DNA from: Brienomyrus brachyistius
Taxonomy: Eukaryota; Chordata; Actinopteri; Osteoglossiformes; Mormyridae
Direction of reading: 5' to 3'
Assembly (NCBI RefSeq): GCF_023856365.1
Contig: NW_026042425.1
Location: 124,001 to 188,000 of the forward strand
Length of the DNA stretch: 64,000 nucleotides
The position numbers and the translations under genes are program-made. Positions 58,257-64,000 of the stretch are shown in pieces. Position 1 is the first letter of the stretch. Each line of letters starts with the position of its first letter. The notes beneath the pieces were generated by a model. That model saw only the letters and a program-made list of their open reading frames with translations, searched no databases and was not told the origin of the DNA.

Positions 58257-60733
58257 GAAACAACTGCTATCACAACTAGAGATTGATGTAAGGACATAAA
58301 ACTTATAGGTCCTGCAGGCCCCAACTCTGATCAGCCTGCATCAGTCCATCTCAGAGCTCCAAGAAAAGGATCCACTGGCCCAGGCAAGATTGGACTCCAC
58401 GCATCAAACCATCCCTTTTAAGGAAGGCAAAGCCCTGCCGGCTCCTGAGAATAACTGGAGCAATACAGAAAAAGCAAGACCTTTCACCCCCTGGAGTGGC
58501 CGGAGTTCCACAGTCAAACCACAGCAACAACAGCTGTCAGTCCCCAGACACAGACACCTTTTCCACTAGAAATAGGATAACTCACCACACATAGATGTTA
58601 GGGACAAATACACGCATGTTTGGTCTCGTTTGAATAGGCATGAGACGGCGAGTGTTATACACTCAGATTTAAGGCAGTATAGTTTTCCCTAAGAGAACTA
58701 TAGAAACTTCGGCTAAACCCACCAAACTGAGAGAGCCTCTCACATGGCAGAACAAGGGAATTACGACCACCCCCTAAAGTGATCTGATTGGCTGAGGACT
58801 TGAGAACCAAGGCCAACAATGCCCCTAAAATTAACCGTTGACCGAAATTGGTCAGTCTTCAGAGACATGCCATCACCTGGTTTGGATACTTAAGGAAGGG
58901 CCTCAGAAGGATTCGGGGAGTTACTCTGTAATCAGAGCTCCCACAGAGAACTGCGTGAAAGTCCATCTGTAGTCAGATACTTTCCGCAGAACTTTGTGCA
59001 CTCTCAGCTGAGGAATGTGATTGTTTAATATTGTATTTGTCCAAATGTATTTACAAGTATGTGGCCACATGTCAATAATTATATATTGTAATATGTTTAA
59101 TAAATGTTGTCTTGATTACTTCATGACTGTCTGATTTGCTAACTTCTTTATAAACTTTCCAGATTGGACTTCTATCCTGATTAGGACTAAAGTGATAAAT
59201 ACTATCTTGCAGCCTCTGGGTTAAATCCCCTTTATCCGGGTCCCAAACTCGACTGCCCAAGTTAAGTTAGGTGGATACCAAAACCGCACCTCTGGAGTTC
59301 GCACACGCTCAGTTACGGGCCGACTTAACCTCTGAGGTCAACACATGCTGATGAAAGGTACCGGTCTGCCCTCTGAGGGGCGTACACACTATGTTCCTAG
59401 GCACCGGGCATAGTCCCTGAGACGCTCACATGGTAAGACAATGGGCGGCATCGGCGGAGTCCCTGAGACGAGCCCAAAGTAAAACCTCGTACAAACTACC
59501 GCAACAAAAGGTGCGCCGTCACAGCCGCTGAGGTTGACACATGTTATGATATGGGCTGCCCCCGGCTGAGCCTCTGAGGTGGATGTACGTGTGGTTCGGG
59601 TAAACATCGGCTTAATCTCCGAGGCACCCACATGCTCAGTAATTGGCAGACACTGGGCCTTTGGGAAATTATATAGGTCGAGGGACCCGAATAATCAGAG
59701 GCTGACATTGTCTTAAATGGTGCCGATTTCCGTGCATCTAAGACAAACCCTGTGGAACAAGCCCACGGATCGCCCTGTCGGCCGAGGCGAATCTGGCGGA
59801 CTCCTTCGTCAGGGGTAAACTAGAGTTGGTAATCTAAAGGAGAGTCCCGAAGTAATCCGAACAACATAAACGTCATGACTACAATATACTGAAATAAGGT
59901 CATTAATAAAATGGAGTCAGATGTGTGTCTAAAAGAATATCTTGTATATTAAAAAGGGTAAGTAATTCCCAGGAGCGCTTGGAAGGACCAACACGCATTC
60001 ACAGCCTTCGGCTGCGCCATTGGATTCCGCCATTGGGCCAGTGGGCGGCTCCCTACATTGATGAGGTACAACACGATTGCTACGACAAGGGGGAGCCAGG
60101 ACGACAGGTCAGGGGGGAGATATCATCATCCCCACATTCCGAGATTGGGTACCAAGCCCCATATATATTAGTAGGCTGAATACAAGAGCAGCTGACCTGA
60201 GAAATAAGAAATAAGCTAAGCTGGAAACCTGGACCCTCCGACCAAGAATGCGTGAAGTACCCTCAGAAGGTCTACTAGAAGATGTACGTAGAAGACTACT
60301 ACAGATCAGCTGATCTACACCACAGCAACAGTGATCCTTGAGCTGGACCGTCTTTGAAGACTCCGTAAATCTCCGTATAATAATATATATCTACGGGAAC
60401 GAGCAGAGAACAAGAACAAGATTTGTAAATGTAAGATTTGAAGGACCCGGCATGAAAAATAGAATAGTTCTCGTCATTAGTGAACATGTGTCTCGTCATT
60501 GTGTATCATGGACAGTAAGAGGGGGATCAATAGAGTGTTGTTATTATAACGTCTAAAAAGTATGATGGTCTGTCGATAAATCAATCAGATAAATAATGAA
60601 GTCGTTTTCGCTGGAAAAGCCATCTCAGGCTGTCAAGTCTCCCGTTTTGGCCGGGAAACTACCGTATTTTACTTCTCTTTCGCGCCGTCCTCCCGTATTA
60701 GTATTTTCCCGTAAATCTCCCTTATATTATATA

Positions 60734-60807
60734 GTTGCTGGATAGTGTAGTGGTAAGATCGCCGCCTTTCACACGGGAGACCGGGGTTCGAATCCCGGTT
60801 GTGGCCA
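60734..60807 (+). tRNA. tRNA-Glu-like copy
   Basis: Identical 74-base sequence, first of a pair. Confidence 0.55.
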
Positions 60808-60878
60808 AAAATATATTTTATATATTTTATATATTTATATTATATTTATATTATATTTTTTATATATTGTATTATATA

Positions 60879-60952
60879 GTTGCTGGATAGTGTAGTGGTA
60901 AGATCGCCGCCTTTCACACGGGAGACCGGGGTTCGAATCCCGGTTGTGGCCA
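60879..60952 (+). tRNA. tRNA-Glu-like copy
   Basis: Identical 74-base sequence, second of the pair. Confidence 0.55.
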
Positions 60953-63478
60953 GAAACAACTGCTATCACAACTAGAGATTGATGTAAGGACATAAAACTT
61001 ATAGGTCCTGCAGGCCCCAACTCTGATCAGCCTGCATCAGTCCATCTCAGAGCTCCAAGAAAAGGATCCACTGGCCCAGGCAAGATTGGACTCCACGCAT
61101 CAAACCATCCCTTTTAAGGAAGGCAAAGCCCTGCCGGCTCCTGAGAATAACTGGAGCAATACAGAAAAAGCAAGACCTTTCACCCCCTGGAGTGGCCGGA
61201 GTTCCACAGTCAAACCACAGCAACAACAGCTGTCAGTCCCCAGACACAGACACCTTTTCCACTAGAAATAGGATAACTCACCACACATAGATGTTAGGGA
61301 CAAATACACGCATGTTTGGTCTCGTTTGAATAGGCATGAGACGGCGAGTGTTATACACTCAGATTTAAGGCAGTATAGTTTTCCCTAAGAGAACTATAGA
61401 AACTTCGGCTAAACCCACCAAACTGAGAGAGCCTCTCACATGGCAGAACAAGGGAATTACGACCACCCCCTAAAGTGATCTGATTGGCTGAGGACTTGAG
61501 AACCAAGGCCAACAATGCCCCTAAAATTAACCGTTGACCGAAATTGGTCAGTCTTCAGAGACATGCCATCACCTGGTTTGGATACTTAAGGAAGGGCCTC
61601 AGAAGGATTCGGGGAGTTACTCTGTAATCAGAGCTCCCACAGAGAACTGCGTGAAAGTCCATCTGTAGTCAGATACTTTCCGCAGAACTTTGTGCACTCT
61701 CAGCTGAGGAATGTGATTGTTTAATATTGTATTTGTCCAAATGTATTTACAAGTATGTGGCCACATGTCAATAATTATATATTGTAATATGTTTAATAAA
61801 TGTTGTCTTGATTACTTCATGACTGTCTGATTTGCTAACTTCTTTATAAACTTTCCAGATTGGACTTCTATCCTGATTAGGACTAAAGTGATAAATACTA
61901 TCTTGCAGCCTCTGGGTTAAATCCCCTTTATCCGGGTCCCAAACTCGACTGCCCAAGTTAAGTTAGGTGGATACCAAAACCGCACCTCTGGAGTTCGCAC
62001 ACGCTCAGTTACGGGCCGACTTAACCTCTGAGGTCAACACATGCTGATGAAAGGTACCGGTCTGCCCTCTGAGGGGCGTACACACTATGTTCCTAGGCAC
62101 CGGGCATAGTCCCTGAGACGCTCACATGGTAAGACAATGGGCGGCATCGGCGGAGTCCCTGAGACGAGCCCAAAGTAAAACCTCGTACAAACTACCGCAA
62201 CAAAAGGTGCGCCGTCACAGCCGCTGAGGTTGACACATGTTATGATATGGGCTGCCCCCGGCTGAGCCTCTGAGGTGGATGTACGTGTGGTTCGGGTAAA
62301 CATCGGCTTAATCTCCGAGGCACCCACATGCTCAGTAATTGGCAGACACTGGGCCTTTGGGAAATTATATAGGTCGAGGGACCCGAATAATCAGAGGCTG
62401 ACATTGTCTTAAATGGTGCCGATTTCCGTGCATCTAAGACAAACCCTGTGGAACAAGCCCACGGATCGCCCTGTCGGCCGAGGCGAATCTGGCGGACTCC
62501 TTCGTCAGGGGTAAACTAGAGTTGGTAATCTAAAGGAGAGTCCCGAAGTAATCCGAACAACATAAACGTCATGACTACAATATACTGAAATAAGGTCATT
62601 AATAAAATGGAGTCAGATGTGTGTCTAAAAGAATATCTTGTATATTAAAAAGGGTAAGTAATTCCCAGGAGCGCTTGGAAGGACCAACACGCATTCACAG
62701 CCTTCGGCTGCGCCATTGGATTCCGCCATTGGGCCAGTGGGCGGCTCCCTACATTGATGAGGTACAACACGATTGCTACGACAAGGGGGAGCCAGGACGA
62801 CAGGTCAGGGGGGAGATATCATCATCCCCACATTCCGAGATTGGGTACCAAGCCCCATATATATTAGTAGGCTGAATACAAGAGCAGCTGACCTGAGAAA
62901 TAAGAAATAAGCTAAGCTGGAAACCTGGACCCTCCGACCAAGAATGCGTGAAGTACCCTCAGAAGGTCTACTAGAAGATGTACGTAGAAGACTACTACAG
63001 ATCAGCTGATCTACACCACAGCAACAGTGATCCTTGAGCTGGACCGTCTTTGAAGACTCCGTAAATCTCCGTATAATAATATATATCTACGGGAACGAGC
63101 AGAGAACAAGAACAAGATTTGTAAATGTAAGATTTGAAGGACCCGGCATGAAAAATAGAATAGTTCTCGTCATTAGTGAACATGTGTCTCGTCATTGTGT
63201 ATCATGGACAGTAAGAGGGGGATCAATAGAGTGTTGTTATTATAACGTCTAAAAAGTATGATGGTCTGTCGATAAATCAATCAGATAAATAATGAAGTCG
63301 TTTTCGCGAACACGCTGGAAAAGCCAGGGGCCGGACCGACTGTAGGGGGCGTGGCCAGAGACAGCCATCTCAGGCTGTCAAGTCTCCCGTTTTGGCCGGG
63401 AAACTACCGTATTTTACTTCTCTTTCCCGCCGTCCTCCCGTATTAGTATTTTCCCGTAAATCTCCCTTATATTATATA

Positions 63479-63552
63479 GTTGCTGGATAGTGTAGTGGTA
63501 AGATCGCCGCCTTTCACACGGGAGACCGGGGTTCGAATCCCGGTTGTGGCCA
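63479..63552 (+). tRNA. tRNA-Glu-like copy
   Basis: Identical 74-base sequence, first of a pair. Confidence 0.55.
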
Positions 63553-63623
63553 AAAATATATTTTATATATTTTATATATTTATATTATATTTATATTATA
63601 TTTTTTATATATTGTATTATATA

Positions 63624-63697
63624 GTTGCTGGATAGTGTAGTGGTAAGATCGCCGCCTTTCACACGGGAGACCGGGGTTCGAATCCCGGTTGTGGCCA
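63624..63697 (+). tRNA. tRNA-Glu-like copy
   Basis: Identical 74-base sequence, second of the pair. Confidence 0.55.
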
Positions 63698-64000
63698 GAA
63701 ACAACTGCTATCACAACTAGAGATTGATGTAAGGACATAAAACTTATAGGTCCTGCAGGCCCCAACTCTGATCAGCCTGCATCAGTCCATCTCAGAGCTC
63801 CAAGAAAAGGATCCACTGGCCCAGGCAAGATTGGACTCCACGCATCAAACCATCCCTTTTAAGGAAGGCAAAGCCCTGCCGGCTCCTGAGAATAACTGGA
63901 GCAATACAGAAAAAGCAAGACCTTTCACCCCCTGGAGTGGCCGGAGTTCCACAGTCAAACCACAGCAACAACAGCTGTCAGTCCCCAGACACAGACACCT
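63624..64000. repeat. 2.7-kb macrosatellite unit 4, cut by window end
   Basis: The first 377 bases match the other units, so the array continues beyond the window. Confidence 0.9.

Larger units (their letters stand above)
58183..60878. repeat. 2.7-kb macrosatellite unit 2 (2696 bp)
   Basis: As the first full unit, but 49 bp shorter: near 60608 the stretch between two CGCTGGAAAAGCCA/GCCATCTCAGG words is collapsed. It also carries the G variant in CTTTCGCGCC. Confidence 0.9.
60879..63623. repeat. 2.7-kb macrosatellite unit 3 (2745 bp)
   Basis: Full-length unit like the first; the 49-bp stretch is present. Confidence 0.9.

Overview
The window looks like non-genic, highly repetitive nuclear DNA of a ray-finned fish. 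The evidence is the repeat content: a Tc1-type transposon with about 285-bp inverted repeats, CR1 and L2-like LINE pieces (including a LINE ORF1 with an esterase domain), a tRNA-headed SINE with a (CCAT)n tail, a decayed Ty3/gypsy integrase end, and long TA-rich microsatellites. No bacterial, organellar or CRISPR signature was seen. No intact, clearly functional host gene was found; the one clear host gene is a chemerin-type (rarres2-like) gene present in three copies with the same exon-1 frameshift.

Layout. The window is dominated by near-identical segmental duplications. Unit 1 runs from about 842 to 22320, unit 2 from about 23490 to 40949, and unit 3 from about 42119 to 54850. Positions 1-483 are the tail of another copy broken off at an aberrant junction. 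Each unit holds, in order: a GC-rich element, a 245-bp duplication, a small cysteine-rich remnant, the chemerin pseudogene on the minus strand, nested LINE fragments, an LTR-like promoter/polyA block, and a shared 483-bp segment followed by a zinc-finger remnant. Units 1 and 3 then carry a LINE with ORF1 and a 1.07-kb repeat with a tRNA-like gene; unit 2 lacks these. Units 1 and 2 both carry the gypsy integrase remnant, a heat-shock-like promoter in front of a lysine-rich ORF, and a 220-260-bp satellite (9 monomers in unit 1, 18 in unit 2), followed by an identical Tc1 insertion. Unit 3 instead runs into a 2.7-kb macrosatellite (54851 to the window end) in which every full repeat has two tRNA-Glu-like sequences.

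Interpretation. The units differ by a few substitutions and several clean indels or junctions, so the duplications are recent. Junctions share 3-6 bp of microhomology or lie in longer direct repeats. Copies 1 and 3 agree against copy 2 at two places, while copies 1 and 2 share the right half that copy 3 lacks, so the history is mosaic. The most interesting items are the triplicated chemerin pseudogene, the heat-shock-like promoter with a spliceable lysine-rich ORF, the tRNA-bearing macrosatellite, and the Tc1 whose interior is inverted relative to its flank.
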